A stretch of 64,000 bases of DNA, from contig NC_092642.1 in the NCBI RefSeq assembly GCF_039555335.1, positions 14,518,243-14,582,242 of the forward strand, in the 5' to 3' direction. Source of the DNA: Amphiura filiformis (lineage: Eukaryota > Echinodermata > Ophiuroidea > Amphilepidida > Amphiuridae). The position numbers and the translations under genes were made by a program. Shown in pieces: positions 33,906 to 44,745 of this stretch. Below the pieces are notes generated by a model. It ran no database searches, was not told the DNA's origin, and worked only from the letters and a program-made list of their open reading frames with translations. Position 1 is the first letter of the stretch. Each line of letters begins with the position of its first letter.

Positions 33906-34439
33906 TTAAAAAGAAGACTTTTGGGCCTTTGGCATTTAAGGGGGGTGGCAAATGTTTATTTTATAATTAACAAACTTAGGGCCTAGGCCTAGCCCTAGAC
34001 TAGTCATATCGTGCAGCAAGGTCTAGCTTGGATTGTACTGCTGGGAGCATAGGTGAACCCCTAGACTACAGGTCTAGTGATGCTCATGTGCTAGGTCATT
34101 GTACTAGTGTTTTTGGTCAGTTCTTTTTCTTTCTTTCTTGCACCCCGGTTCCGAAACTAAAGACGTTTGGAATTTTTCTTCGATTAGTCTGTCTTACCAT
34201 TCAATGTATAAAGCCTAAATCAGCTCAGCGAACTCAGTTTTTGTTTTTGCTTTTTGCTGAACCATGAAATGGTATCAGCCTATAACAGTGTATGTTACTC
34301 GGTTACTAACTAACCTTTTGGTCTGAAATGGACATAACTTTAAATGCCACGAAGGTATGAATCAAATCACGAACCCCCAGTGATGTCAAATGAAAGAGGA
34401 AGGAGTAAAGAATATAATAAAAATATTTCCTAACATCAG

Positions 34440-34720
34440 AGGTCATAAAGGAGTCACAGGGGTCAAAAAAGGTCATTTGAACCGAAAATGCTCCAATTGA
34501 GCTGAAATTTAAATGCAATGATCATTCTGACTTTCTAAACATGTTTAAAATAATTTAATATTCATTTAAGGTCATAAAGGGGGTCAAAGGTCATGTTTTC
34601 AAAAATGCTCCAATTGAGCTGACATTTAAATGCAATGATCCTTATGACATTCTAAACATGTTTAAAATATTTTAAAATTCATTTAAGGTCATTAAGGGGT
34701 CATAAAGGGTTGATATATAC
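34440..34720 (+). repeat. ~140-bp tandem repeat with GGTCATAAAGGGGTCA words
   Basis: Two and a half units, each with AAAATGCTCCAATTGAGCTG, TTAAATGCAATGATC and CTAAACATGTTTAAAAT, followed by AAGGTCATAAAGG. GGGTCAAAGGTCA at 34581-34593 is an exact DR1-type nuclear-receptor half-site pair (see findings). Related words recur at 43976-44150. Confidence 0.75.
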
Positions 34721-35257
34721 ATGTACCACAATATACTGCCAAAGCTCCATTGTTCAGCTATGGTACGGTAATCGCTCTAGTTTAAACATGTAAAGAAACT
34801 AGAGCAAAAATACTTTACAATTTCCCTCTTTTTGGTCTGAATAATGGCCCTAAGAATTGTTCAGCAGAATGACCCTAAACAGTCAGGAGTAACTATCTTA
34901 CATTAAGGCTAAGCATATTAATCGTACTGCATGTCTATGTCAAATATAATGTTTCTGTATGTGTAAATTATGGAAATGTATTTTCAAATGATAATCCCGA
35001 AATTGTTATTTTTGTCGTTACAGCTGACGTGTTGTTGTGCCACGTGACAATGGAATCAAAACAAGATTGGCCATGCAATAGACTATAGTCCATGACAATG
35101 TACAATGTATAAAGCATCAAAAAAAAAGTTTAGATGCAGCCAAAGATTTTGGATGAACTGGCCAATTGAGAGAGCCATAATTTTAATACAAGAGCATGGT
35201 CAAATCAAAGATGGAGTAAACTGACACGGCATGACATGGAATAACTCCGACACTGAA

Positions 35258-35480
35258 TAAAGCTAGATACAGTCCAGAGGCGGGTCATTCACATCACAGA
35301 TCGACCCTCCTTCAAATTCTGCCTTTGGGTCCATCGTAAAGCAGTTGCTGCCACGTACATCAGATCTAACTCAAGTTGTTAGTCATCATTCATTCCATAT
35401 AGCCCGCAGATGGAATGTACTCACGCCTCACATTCCAGGAACTGTGAAACGGACCAACTTCAAAAAGTGTTTTGGTCAAA
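35258..35480 (+). pseudogene. LINE RT C-terminal fragment
   Basis: In frame around 35260: KLDTVQRRVIHITDRPSFKF, then after breaks SFHIARRWNVLTPHIPGTVK, which matches the end of non-LTR reverse transcriptases (the VQRR and RxWNxLP landmarks). Heavily truncated. It is followed by the GGTCAAAAATGTGATTTTTG words that also build the array at 39.1 kb. Confidence 0.65.
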
Positions 35481-36159
35481 AATGTGATTTTTGGTCAAAA
35501 ATGTGCAAACCCATCAGCTTCATGATAACAGCTGTTATTGCCTTGATATGTGTCTTGACATAGAAAGAAACAAGTTGAACAACTAAGCAAGCAAATACAG
35601 ATTCTGGTCTAGATTTTCTTCAAGTAATATTGGTATTGATGACATCAATGCGATATAAGCCTACTGGTAGGGTTGACGTTTTTGATGCTTATCTCCTTCA
35701 GCTAAAACTGAGCACAAGGATCCTTTAAATACATTGAAGGGTGGATTGCAGGGGATCACCCCGGTACTGTTGACTGTACTTCAAAAATACACTCATTAAC
35801 TCTAGGTTCCAGAGTTCTCCTCGTCTGGTTACAAATGTAGCGTTGAGGAGTATCAAAGCAGAAGCAGAAGCAAATGCAGAACAATTATTCCAAAGCTATT
35901 GATCACACTATCTGTATATCAGTCTAAGAAAGTTCTGTGAAGTTCTTCCATGAGAAAAATAGAAGTATTCAGTTATATAATCTATCAACAATTTCCAGTT
36001 TAGTTATATGTTAGTGTATCAAAAGTCAGGACTTAGAAACCATAATTATGTTAAAGATACCTTACATGGTATCAGAAGTTTTAAGTTAGTTGTAACGTGA
36101 AAAGAAGAAAAACTTGACATTTTTACTCAGGATTTTACTTCATCTTAATACTAATTACG

Positions 36160-36330
36160 GCGTGTCCGTCCGTCCGTCCGTCCCTCTGTCCGCTCGCTAT
36201 CGCGTTCGCGTCAGCGCGGTTCGCGTTCACGCGATGCACTATCGCGTGCTCGCGGTGCGCTATCCCATGTCTATGTGCGCTATCGCGGAGTATCAACGGG
36301 AGTGTGCGCGGAGTACAGTACGCGCATCGG
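36160..36330 (+). repeat. GTCC microsatellite followed by a CpG-rich TATCGCG cluster
   Basis: GTCCGTCCGTCCGTCC, then repeated TATCGCG/TTCGCG words (GCTATCGCGTTCGCGTCAGC, CGATGCACTATCGCGTGC). It is followed by a direct repeat of GTGCATCTCATCGGACCAAT at about 36351 and 36433. Non-coding. Confidence 0.6.
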
Positions 36331-36556
36331 AAAAGCAGTGTGACTAACAGGTGCATCTCATCGGACCAATAATTATAGGCCTTATTTTCAACACATATTT
36401 CAATACCGAACACGTGCACACACCAAACACGTGCATCTCATCGGACCAATAATTATAGACCTATTTCAGCAGAACATGACTATTTCCGGAAGGCATATGA
36501 ACCGTTTTTGCGTTCACGTTTCTCGCGATTGATTTCATTACTTTAGTAACGCCCTA

Positions 36557-37141
36557 CCCAGCAAACACAAAACGTTTTCGACATCATTCGCAAAAGGTTG
36601 TCAGAAAACGTTTAAATGTCGGGTTATATAAAAGGAATATTAAGAGTATAAAACGGTTTCATAACCTTAAAAAATTTTTTGATAATCTACTGCTCAGCAA
36701 ACAAAAATGTTTTACAGAAAACGCGTAGGGCCTAAATGTCGGGTTATATAAAGGGTATAAAAACGTTTTGATAACATTCCAAAAACATTCTTGAAAACTT
36801 GATACAAAACATTCTAAACAGAATCTTATTTTGGGAAAAAATTTTCCCCAAAATATTTGCAATAACGTTTCATGTAACCCGACATTTAAATGTTATTAAA
36901 ATGTGGTGTTTTTTTCAACAAGAACATTTCTGTGTTTGCTGGGTTCAAATATTTTAAAATAATGTTATTTAAGTATTGACAAAAATATTGTTGTAGTGTG
37001 TTTTCATACAAAACGTTTTAAACGTTATCATGACCTTTATATAACCCGACATTTTAATGTTATTAAAACGTTTTCACTTAAACCAAAAGCCAAAATATAA
37101 CTTATTTAAAACATTTTTAAAACGTTTTTGTGTTTGCTGGG
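36557..37141. mobile_element. CCCAGCAAACAC-TIR element(s) with AAACGTTTT arrays, TA target
   Basis: Starts CCCAGCAAACACAAAACG and ends CGTTTTTGTGTTTGCTGGG; TA lies on both sides. An internal right end (GTGTTTGCTGGG at 36932-36943) and a CTCAGCAAACA at 36691 suggest two copies or an internal rearrangement. Words such as TGTCGGGTTATATAAA and AAAACGTTTT repeat throughout in both orientations. Relatives: about 38700-38845 and 43413-44486. No transposase. Confidence 0.7.
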
Positions 37142-38699
37142 TATATCCACGTCCAGATACTAATTTCGGTTTCTCTAAATGTGGTAACAGGGCAGGGCTT
37201 GGAAGAGGCGAATGATGGGTTTCCAGATTATGGGTAGGCCTACCGAACTACCGAAGTAAGCATCACACCTATAAAAACAAACAGAGTTGATTAAGTTGTG
37301 TAAAGTTGGGTCTTGATCATTGAGAGATGCATTTCATAGTAGTTTAAAAAGTCAGGGCAGGTATATGGGTAACGGGTTTGGGTAATTAGAAATAGGCCTA
37401 TCACGAGAAGCGCCCGACCCGAGAACCGCGAAATCTAGTTAAGTATAATGGGCACGTTGCATCCAGTACATTCTTAAAGGTTCCAAAAGGGTCAAGTTCT
37501 AAAGTGTCCTCCTAGTACATAGGCCTATGGATAACCCTCACACTTTAACATAAAATACTTCTTGAAAATTAACGAGTTCTTTTGAGAACCATCACAAATC
37601 TAATGTGTTTAGGTTCTAAATGTCCAGCTCGTAACACTTTTTAAACAAATACACACTTTTTAAAGGAAGGCTCCGCCTATCACAACAATATGCCCTATGT
37701 AAGAAAAATAATTATCAAGCACGAATCACGTGGTTTTATCTAAAACAAACTCATGGCGACCATGTGATTCGGGCTTGATTATTATCTTTCTAACATTTAT
37801 AAGGCATGATATTATGATTGCCGGAGACTCATTAAAGTGCTTAGGAATAAAAGAAAATATTGTTTTCCACATTTTCACGAAACGATTGGTATTTTTGGCA
37901 ACACCAACTCCTAAACATCACAAATAAAAAGCTTACATATCTAATTTCTAAAAGTTTAAACTGACTTTCAGCACAAATATCCAAGTGACCTTGAATTGTC
38001 GATGTGTGACACACATCGTCATCAGAAGAAGTCCTATGATGTTGTTACTTATCTAAACATGTCGCTTTAATAGCTAAACGTTAGCATTTAGAGTGTTGAA
38101 GACGGGGTATAAGTGTTTAGGATGCGTTTTGATGTATCAAAGTCCCGGATCAAAGTATGACAGTAACTTGAAAATCAAAAGGACGGAGCTGATTTTATTT
38201 TGGATTTGCGATGTGTATGATAATATGTTTTATAATATGAAATCATAACAACTTACACTGAATTTCAAAATCTATTGAAATCGCATATCTATGTTCTAAA
38301 GACAGAAATTTTTTTGAATAAGGACCTTAAAATATCCCAATTTTTGATCCTTTTTAACCCATATTTTTAATTATTCAAAAATTGTTTTGAATCTTTAGAA
38401 CATAAATATGCAGTTTTTTTGTGTGCGTTTTCCAGCTAAAAATAAAGGCGGCAGCCACTATGAAATTGGCTATACCATCTTGAAAAAAATAATGGATTAC
38501 CTCATATCCAAAATAATTGTTCTACAGCTAGAGCACTATAATATTTCTGGTTGATTTTATACCAATAATAGGTGAAAGAGGTGTCCTGTTGTTAAGGCAG
38601 CGGCCATTTTAAAAATGGCGGCACATCTTGAAAAAATAAACCAGAATTGTTTAGTCTTTATTGCTGTATTACTCGCATTATAAAGGTAAACAAAATGCT

Positions 38700-38845
38700 T
38701 TGTCAACTCTTTAATAACATTATGTTAAAATCGTGCATCTATTTTTCAAAAGTGTTTTTAGAACGTTATTAAAACGTTTTATACCTTTATATAAACCGAC
38801 AATAACACGTTATCTGTAAAACGTTTTGTGTTTGCTTGGCAACTC
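38700..38845 (+). repeat. Right-end fragment of the CCCAGCAAACAC family
   Basis: Shares AACGTTATTAAAACGTTTTA, TATATAAACCGACA and the end AAACGTTTTGTGTTTGCTTG with 36557-37141. The left end is missing. Confidence 0.6.
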
Positions 38846-39109
38846 AACTTGAAGGCTCTACGACGACGTTGAAAAATTGATATGATGATGATATATAAAT
38901 GTCAAAGTTCAAGGTAACTCGACTTATGGCCTTTGCACCTAAAATCTATGGAAAGCTATTTAGGATTTGAAGGGTAAAAATAGGTCAAATCATCAAATTG
39001 AGGCTATTACGATAAACTGATATGAAAAGGTGAGAAATTAGCAATATCGGATACCAAGAAGATTCCAAAAAGTTGCATGTTTACTCAGTGGTGGCCATCT
39101 TGAAACAAA

Positions 39110-39612
39110 AATGTGATTTTTGACAAAATGTGTTTTAGGTAATAATGTGATTTTTGGTCATAAATGTGATTTTTGGTCAAAAATGTGTTTTTATTTCAAA
39201 ATATGTTATTTTGGTCAGGGGTCAAAATGTGATTTATGGTCAAAATGTGAATCTTGGTCAAAATGTAATTTTTAGTCAAAAATGTAATTTTTGGTCAAAA
39301 AAGTGATTTTTGGTCAAAAATATGATTTTTGGTCCAAAATGTGATTTTCGGTCAAAAATGTGATTTTTGGTCAAAAATGTGATTTTTGGTCAAAAATGTG
39401 ATTTTGGTCAAAATGTGATTTTTGGTCAAAATGTGATTTTTGGTCAAAATGTGATTTTTGGTCAAAATGTGATTTTTGGTCAAAATGTGATTTTGGTCAA
39501 AATGTGATTTTTGGTCAAAATGTGATTTTTGGTCAAAATGTGATTTTTGGTCAAAATGTGATTTTTGGTCAAAATTTTGATTTTTGGTCAAAATGTGATT
39601 TTTGATCAAAAA
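39110..39612 (+). repeat. 17-19-bp minisatellite (TTTTTGGTCAAAATGTGA)
   Basis: About 27 units of GTGATTTTTGGTCAAAAT with one-base length changes, so frames switch (FDQKSH to ILTKNH on the minus strand). The left part is more degenerate, so the array is most homogeneous at 39350-39600. A small outlier of the same unit is at 35470-35505. Confidence 0.85.
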
Positions 39613-39614
39613 CA

Positions 39615-39910
39615 TGACCGCCGTTCACGGCCCTCCGACTCCATACCCGGTTGACTCCCGCGTATGGATGCCGACTGCACCAGCCCTCTGCACCGACAAC
39701 GAGGCGTGACCACTGCGCAGCTCACCACGACTCCACACCCGGTTGCATCCCGCGTATGGATGCCGACTGTACCGTCCCTCTGCACCGACAACGACGGCGT
39801 GACCACTGCGCGCGGCTCACCACGACTCCACACCCGGTTGCATGCCGCGTATGTGTGCCGACTGCACCGGCCCTCTGCACCGACAACGACGGCGATACCA
39901 GTTACCCAGG
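39615..39910 (+). repeat. GC-rich ~95-bp minisatellite, three units
   Basis: The unit contains CGACTCCACACCCGGTTGCA, CCGCGTATGGATGCCGACTG and CTCTGCACCGACAACGACGG. Three tandem units, the last truncated. It stays open in more than one plus-strand frame, with no recognised domain. Base composition is sharply different from the A/T-rich array directly on its left. Confidence 0.75.
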
Positions 39911-40269
39911 GGCGATACCAGGCCTAGCCTATAATCATGAATTCATGATAATATTCTCCCAGACGGACCACAGCGGTGAGGTTCTACACGGGTACGTATA
40001 AATATATTACTATAGGCCTATAATAATTATAATTATTTAAATAAATATCAGGTTAAAATCGGATTGAATTCAGGTTGAAATTAGGTTGAAATTTCGACGT
40101 CAATACAACGTGGGATTCAGGTTGAAATTAGGTTGAAATTTCGACGTTGAATCAACGTTGAAATCGGGTTGAAATCAGGTTAGGGTCGATTTGCAAATAC
40201 AACGTGATTTCAACGTCGAAACGTCAACCTGATTTCAACGTGATTTCAACGTCGGGTGCGCCCACTGGG

Positions 40270-41345
40270 AAAGAGAAGAAAATAGGAAAGAGGGAGAGGA
40301 ATGAAAGAGATAGAGGAGAATAGTGAGGGTCATAGCTACTACTTAAATCAAGAGCAAGATGGAACAAGTGTCGAAGGCTTCTGGTGATTCCGACGAAACA
40401 GTAATATAGGGCCTAATGTGAAGAAGCTCGGTGAGTACTATTGTAAGAGGGCAGACAATGGATGACAATTAAAGCACACTAAGGAACCAGAATAAGGCAA
40501 AATTAGCAATCCATACAAGTACCGTAAGGCTTCGAGTATAGGCAGCGGCTACGCCGATTCATACTCAAGGACCATAGATTTTTTCAACCTGCTTTTGAAA
40601 GCAACATGGGACACAGAGTGTCTGATGTTGAGTGGAATAGTGTTCCAGAGAAGGGGTCCTTTGGTTTTAGAAGTATTGCCAGCTAAAATAGTGTTAGTAT
40701 GGATGATGAATGACTCATTGGCATGTCTCGTGTTATAAGAATGAGCAGATACATCTACGTTAAAGAAATTGTCATGTAGAAGATCTGGAGGAGAAGACCA
40801 TTATGAAATTGATACATAAAAGAGCCAAGTTGAAGTTTGTATATATCATAGAGTTTTAGAGTGCGAAGGAGGAAAATAGAGGGTCAGTATGAGCAAGCCA
40901 TAGGGAGTAGGTGCAAGTTCTAATAACTCTCTTTTGAAGAAGAAATAGCGAATGTAAGTTGGTGTTGTTGGGGTCAGCCCACACAAGAGCACCGTAAGAC
41001 AGGTATGGAAGAACAAGAGAGTTATAGAGGGTGAAAAGTGAAGATGAGGGGATGAATTGCCGGACCTTGCGAATGATACCGTTGTATTTGGAAACTATTT
41101 TTGAAATGTGTTGTGTGTGGGAGTTCCATGATAAGTTGTGATCTATAAGCAGGCCTAGGAATTTAGTTGTATTTACTTTTTCAATTGGTGTGCTATCTAT
41201 TTTTATATCATATGAAATATCAGGTTTATTATTATGTTTATTTTTAAATACAATATAATTAGTTTTCTTTATATTTAGTGAAAATTTATTTAGTTTGAAC
41301 CAGTTAGATATTATCTTTAGTTCCTTATTTATAGTTAATTCAAGT
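40270..41345 (-). pseudogene. 5'-truncated minus-strand LINE with RT C-terminal half
   Basis: Read on the minus strand from about 41342: a thumb region (NWFKLNKFSLNIKKTNYIVF, then KFLGLLIDHNLSWNSHTQHI), then SLFTLYNSLVLPYLSYGALV. After two frameshifts come AHSYNTRHANESF and KTKGPLLWNTIPLNIRHSVS, with a stop at 40549-40551. This is the end of a Jockey/CR1-type RT. 40270-40548 would be 3' UTR, which seems to continue at 30181-31103 beyond the 9.17-kb element. Confidence 0.82.
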
Positions 41346-42334
41346 AATTTTGGGTCATGGTGTGCAAAACATGTACGTTAATTTAATTGCAGGTCACAAA
41401 ATGTCATACAATGTCTTAGCCTGCAATGCTAGACAAGTGGACACTGCTTGCCATATTTTTAAATGTGAGTACCCAGCACTGTGTCTTCTCTCATGTACAT
41501 GAAGCAACTCACACATCAGTCAAATTATAACCATTGTACCATTGTCTTATAATCTTTGCCTAACTAACACTTTCCTTGGTGCACTAAATCGCTCAAATAA
41601 GCGCCCAAATGACTCTGAATAATCGTACTCAAGTCATATTTTGCGCTCATGATTTTGAAGCAATTTGACCTACCCGAGTGTAGGTTGGTCGATCAGACTA
41701 CGAGGGTAAGGGATTGATGAGGCCTACAGATATTTATATTGTAAAAGATATTGCGTTCTATCGTGGATTTAGATTAGAATAGTGATTTCCTTTCATATTT
41801 AACCAAGGGCTCACTTACATTATGACGTCATGTCGACATTACGTAAGGAATGTTAATGTTGGTAGTTGGGGTAGTTATTTTGGTATCACTGGATAGAGGA
41901 GACTAATTATAGCTATCCATTGGTACCAAGTAAAACAGCATTGTACCCCCTTCCCGGTAAAGCGTGTATAACCAAAACAATGGATTAGAAACCAGACTTT
42001 AGTATTGTTCGGGTGGTTGCTGACGATAAACCCTGGAACAAAATTAAGTTTGCTTTTTGTCGCAACGGTAAATCACACAAAGCCCGTATGTTGGGCCCGT
42101 ATGATGCCCCCTCCCTGTGTTGGCCAAAGATATATTACGCTGACCCTTATACCGCACCCTGTGTCGAAAATATGTGTTCTGAGCTATAAGATGCAGCTCA
42201 GTGGCTGCTGGTTCTAGTTATGCCTAAATAATTATTTTACTGTCTGTAGTCTGTCAAAAATTGCTAACTCTCTTAAGTAATTTCAAGTTGTTATTAGAAA
42301 CCAAACAAACAGACAAACACACAGAGTCATCAAT
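41346..42334. other. Non-coding stretch between the duplicate copies
   Basis: No exon, RNA gene or element ends recognised. The frame at 42005-42217 has no recognised motif. Confidence 0.4.
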
Positions 42335-42417
42335 CTTGTCATAATCATTTATTTTGGCAACATCCAAATGTAACAATTAACTTAATATAATATTTGAAAT
42401 CATTCCGAACAATATAA

Positions 42418-42990
42418 TAATGACAAACAACACCAAAAATGTCAATAATGGATGGGTTTCAGGCATTGTCTTTGAGAGGAGCAAAGGTGATTCCATGTTA
42501 AATTTGCCATACCCATGTGGAAGATTTAAGAACAGTTTTCAACAGAGGGAGTCTGTTATTTAAATTGACTTGGCTAAGGGTTAATTATTTAGAAATTCAT
42601 AGTCCCCCTGTATATGGCTTTACCTTTATCTATAATCTTCCATAACGGTAGTGAGTATTTCAAATAGAAGTTCCCAATTGTTTACTCTATTTGAAACTCA
42701 TACACCCTCTGTGGAAGCTAAATCTTCCACAGGGGCAGTGTGGACTTTAAATGGAGCTCTTCTTGATGAGACTAAAAGCTCTTAGCGTCATTTCAAAGAC
42801 AGTATCTGGTGTTTGCAATAATATTTCAGTATCTACCATATTCACATTATAAGTCTATTAAAATAATACCCTATTTAGAAGTACAGCTGTTAAGCAAAAT
42901 TGTTTGCAAGAATCATGTACTTTGTGTTAAAACCATCACATTTTTCATTCACTACACTATAAGCTATGAACTTCCTTTAGTTTCTTGGAT
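42418..42990 (+). repeat. Copy B block with TGGAATAGCCC-type MITE and the unoccupied L2 site
   Basis: ACAATATAATAATGAC at about 42410-42425 is uninterrupted where copy A carries the L2 LINE. It is followed by the same decayed palindromic MITE (CTTCCACAGGGGCAGTGTGG at about 42722-42745 is better preserved here than in A). Confidence 0.7.
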
Positions 42991-43975
42991 GGAAATTAGC
43001 TCATTGACATCATCTTGTCTACGTTAGGATCAAAGAGTGTATAAATTAAATTGCCCTATCTGTGATGTATGGTTTTCACTCTTTAATGGAAAATGAACAT
43101 TAACACAGCTTTTTTGCCCAGGGGTCATACAGGGAGCGAAATTTCAAAATGCTTCAATTTGATTAAACATCTCTTATTTTTCTTTTGGTCATGAGAATTC
43201 AGAAAAAGAATGTTTTCATGAGCAAAATATTGTCATTTAACACAAAATGCACATTATTTGTACTTAGCAACTGTACTAATTGTTATTACGTAAGACCTTG
43301 TAAGAGGATAGAAATATATACCCAACATGGATTACCAAACGTGGGTTACAAGAGCTGCAATATAAACTTATTCGTACCTCAATATAATATCCTTAACATT
43401 AAAATAAGCAAGATCCTCAGCAAACACAGCCTTTTACAGAAAATGTTTAAAGGTCTGGTTATATAAAGGGTAGGAAACGTTTTAATAACAATCTGAAACA
43501 TTTTTGAACACTTGCTGCAGAGTATTTTGCTATAATGTTATTTTTAAATAACATTTTTAAGTAACACTTTTAAATAACATTCTTAAAAAGTATTGACAGA
43601 ATATTTTGCAAAAACATTTTACAATAACATTTTGACAACATTTTAAAAATGACGTGTAGTGTTGTTTCATGTAAAACGTTTAAAAATATTTTCATAACCC
43701 TGCATTTAAATGTTATTAAAACGTTTTAACAAACATATCAAAACAAAGGCTATTACTGTAAGAGGGAGGAAGCTAAAGTATCCGTAATGTTTTTGAGGGA
43801 ACCAGTAAAATGTTTCACGTGTCATGCTGAAATGTGTTTTATGTATTCTTTTCTAATAATTATGCGATATGTTTCTTTATTTTTGCAAACTTTGTCCAAA
43901 CAACTGAGTAAAGTTACATATAGATACAAAAACAACTAGACATAGCTGTGGTCTAAGACCACGAACACAGCCGTG

Positions 43976-44160
43976 TTGTGACCCCTTAATGACCTTTGAC
44001 CCCAAATATATGGAAACCTCATATACATTGGCTAGTGTCAATGCATGTGTGCATGTAGCATCACTTTGCCATGTTATTTGTAGCAAAAGGGCCATTTTGA
44101 AGGTTTTTTGTTTTATACCCTTTAATGACCTTTGACCCCAAATAAAAATACCACATATAC
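43976..44160 (+). repeat. ~136-bp tandem repeat with AATGACCTTTGACCCC words
   Basis: CTTAATGACCTTTGACCCCA at 43985 and TTTAATGACCTTTGACCCCA at 44121, each followed by AAAT..CATATAC..TGGCTA. The shared core TGACCTTTGACCC (43990-44002 and 44126-44138) is an exact DR1 motif. Open frame 43877-44173 on the minus strand is a by-product. Confidence 0.7.
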
Positions 44161-44254
44161 TCTGGCTAACCACAATTCATATGTGAACGTACCGGGAGGA
44201 GATAAGTTTAAGTGACCGCTTATGGGTTCGAATTTCAACCAGCCTAATCATGAA

Positions 44255-44334
44255 GCTCTCGTGGCCAAGTGGTTAAGGCATAGGTATCGTACACCTGAGG
44301 TCTTGGGTTCGATTCCCAGGCGGGATCACTTTTT
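44255..44334 (+). tRNA. tRNA-like sequence, anticodon CGT by fold (Thr-like), probable pseudogene or SINE head
   Basis: A box GTGGCCAAGTGGTTAAGGCA and B box GGGTTCGATTCCC have correct spacing. The anticodon arm is TAGGT-ATCGTAC-ACCTG with loop anticodon CGT. The T arm is TTGGG-TTCGATT-CCCAG. The acceptor pairs GCTCTCG with CGGGATC at six of seven positions, but only if one extra G (44320) is allowed after the T arm. A TTTTT run follows at about 44330, fitting RNA polymerase III termination. The extra base and one mismatch make a functional tRNA doubtful. Confidence 0.4.
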
Positions 44335-44745
44335 CTCCTTGTCTCCTTTGTTATTTGCGACGGCGAACCTGGTGAAAAATAATGTTTATTTATATAATTC
44401 CCGTCGATCATGCCACTGTTTTTTCCGTGTAAGAAGAACCTGTAAGAAAAAAGACAAAGCCGTTGTACAAGTGTGTGTTTGCTGGGTTATAGCAATTTGA
44501 TAGAATATAGTCAACAAAATAATTATACTCGTGGTAAACTGTACATATTTGTAATCAAAGCGGGATTCATGGATGAATTTTGCAAAACAGAGGATCGAGG
44601 AAATCAAGGTAAACGTAACTAGCATTGGGCTTTAAACCAAACAAATGATGCCAAATTTGAAACTAGCAAATTTAATAGGGCCTACGTGTATTTTAGATTA
44701 GACCATTTTAATGTATAATTTCCCTAAAACCTACATAATCATATA

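Larger units (their letters stand above)
31104..40269. mobile_element. Candidate 9.17-kb element with CCCAGTGGGC inverted ends
   Basis: The left end CCCAGTGGGCACA and right end TGCGCCCACTGGG are reverse complements with one mismatch. AAA lies on both sides. Just inside both ends are dense subterminal arrays of words such as GGTTGAAATCAGGTTGAAAT and TTTCAACGTTGATACAACG (31120-31380 and 40065-40260), in both orientations. The two outer flanks belong to one purine-rich tract and apparently one minus-strand LINE, consistent with a single insertion. No transposase or other enzyme is recognisable inside. The content is minisatellites, LINE and MITE debris. Alternative: two short elements of the same family that happen to be inverted. 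Confidence 0.5.
43413..44486. mobile_element. CAGCAAACACA-TIR element, probably composite
   Basis: CAGCAAACACA at about 43419 and TGTGTTTGCTGGG at 44474-44486 face each other. The left 330 bases carry the family's AAACGTTTT and GGTTATATAAAGGGTA words. The right part instead holds a tandem repeat and a tRNA-like locus. The two ends may belong to separate insertions. Confidence 0.4.

Noticed and set aside
39110..39612. CRISPR-like array
   Set aside because: Units are contiguous, 17-19 bp and without spacers, in an animal genome; this is a minisatellite.
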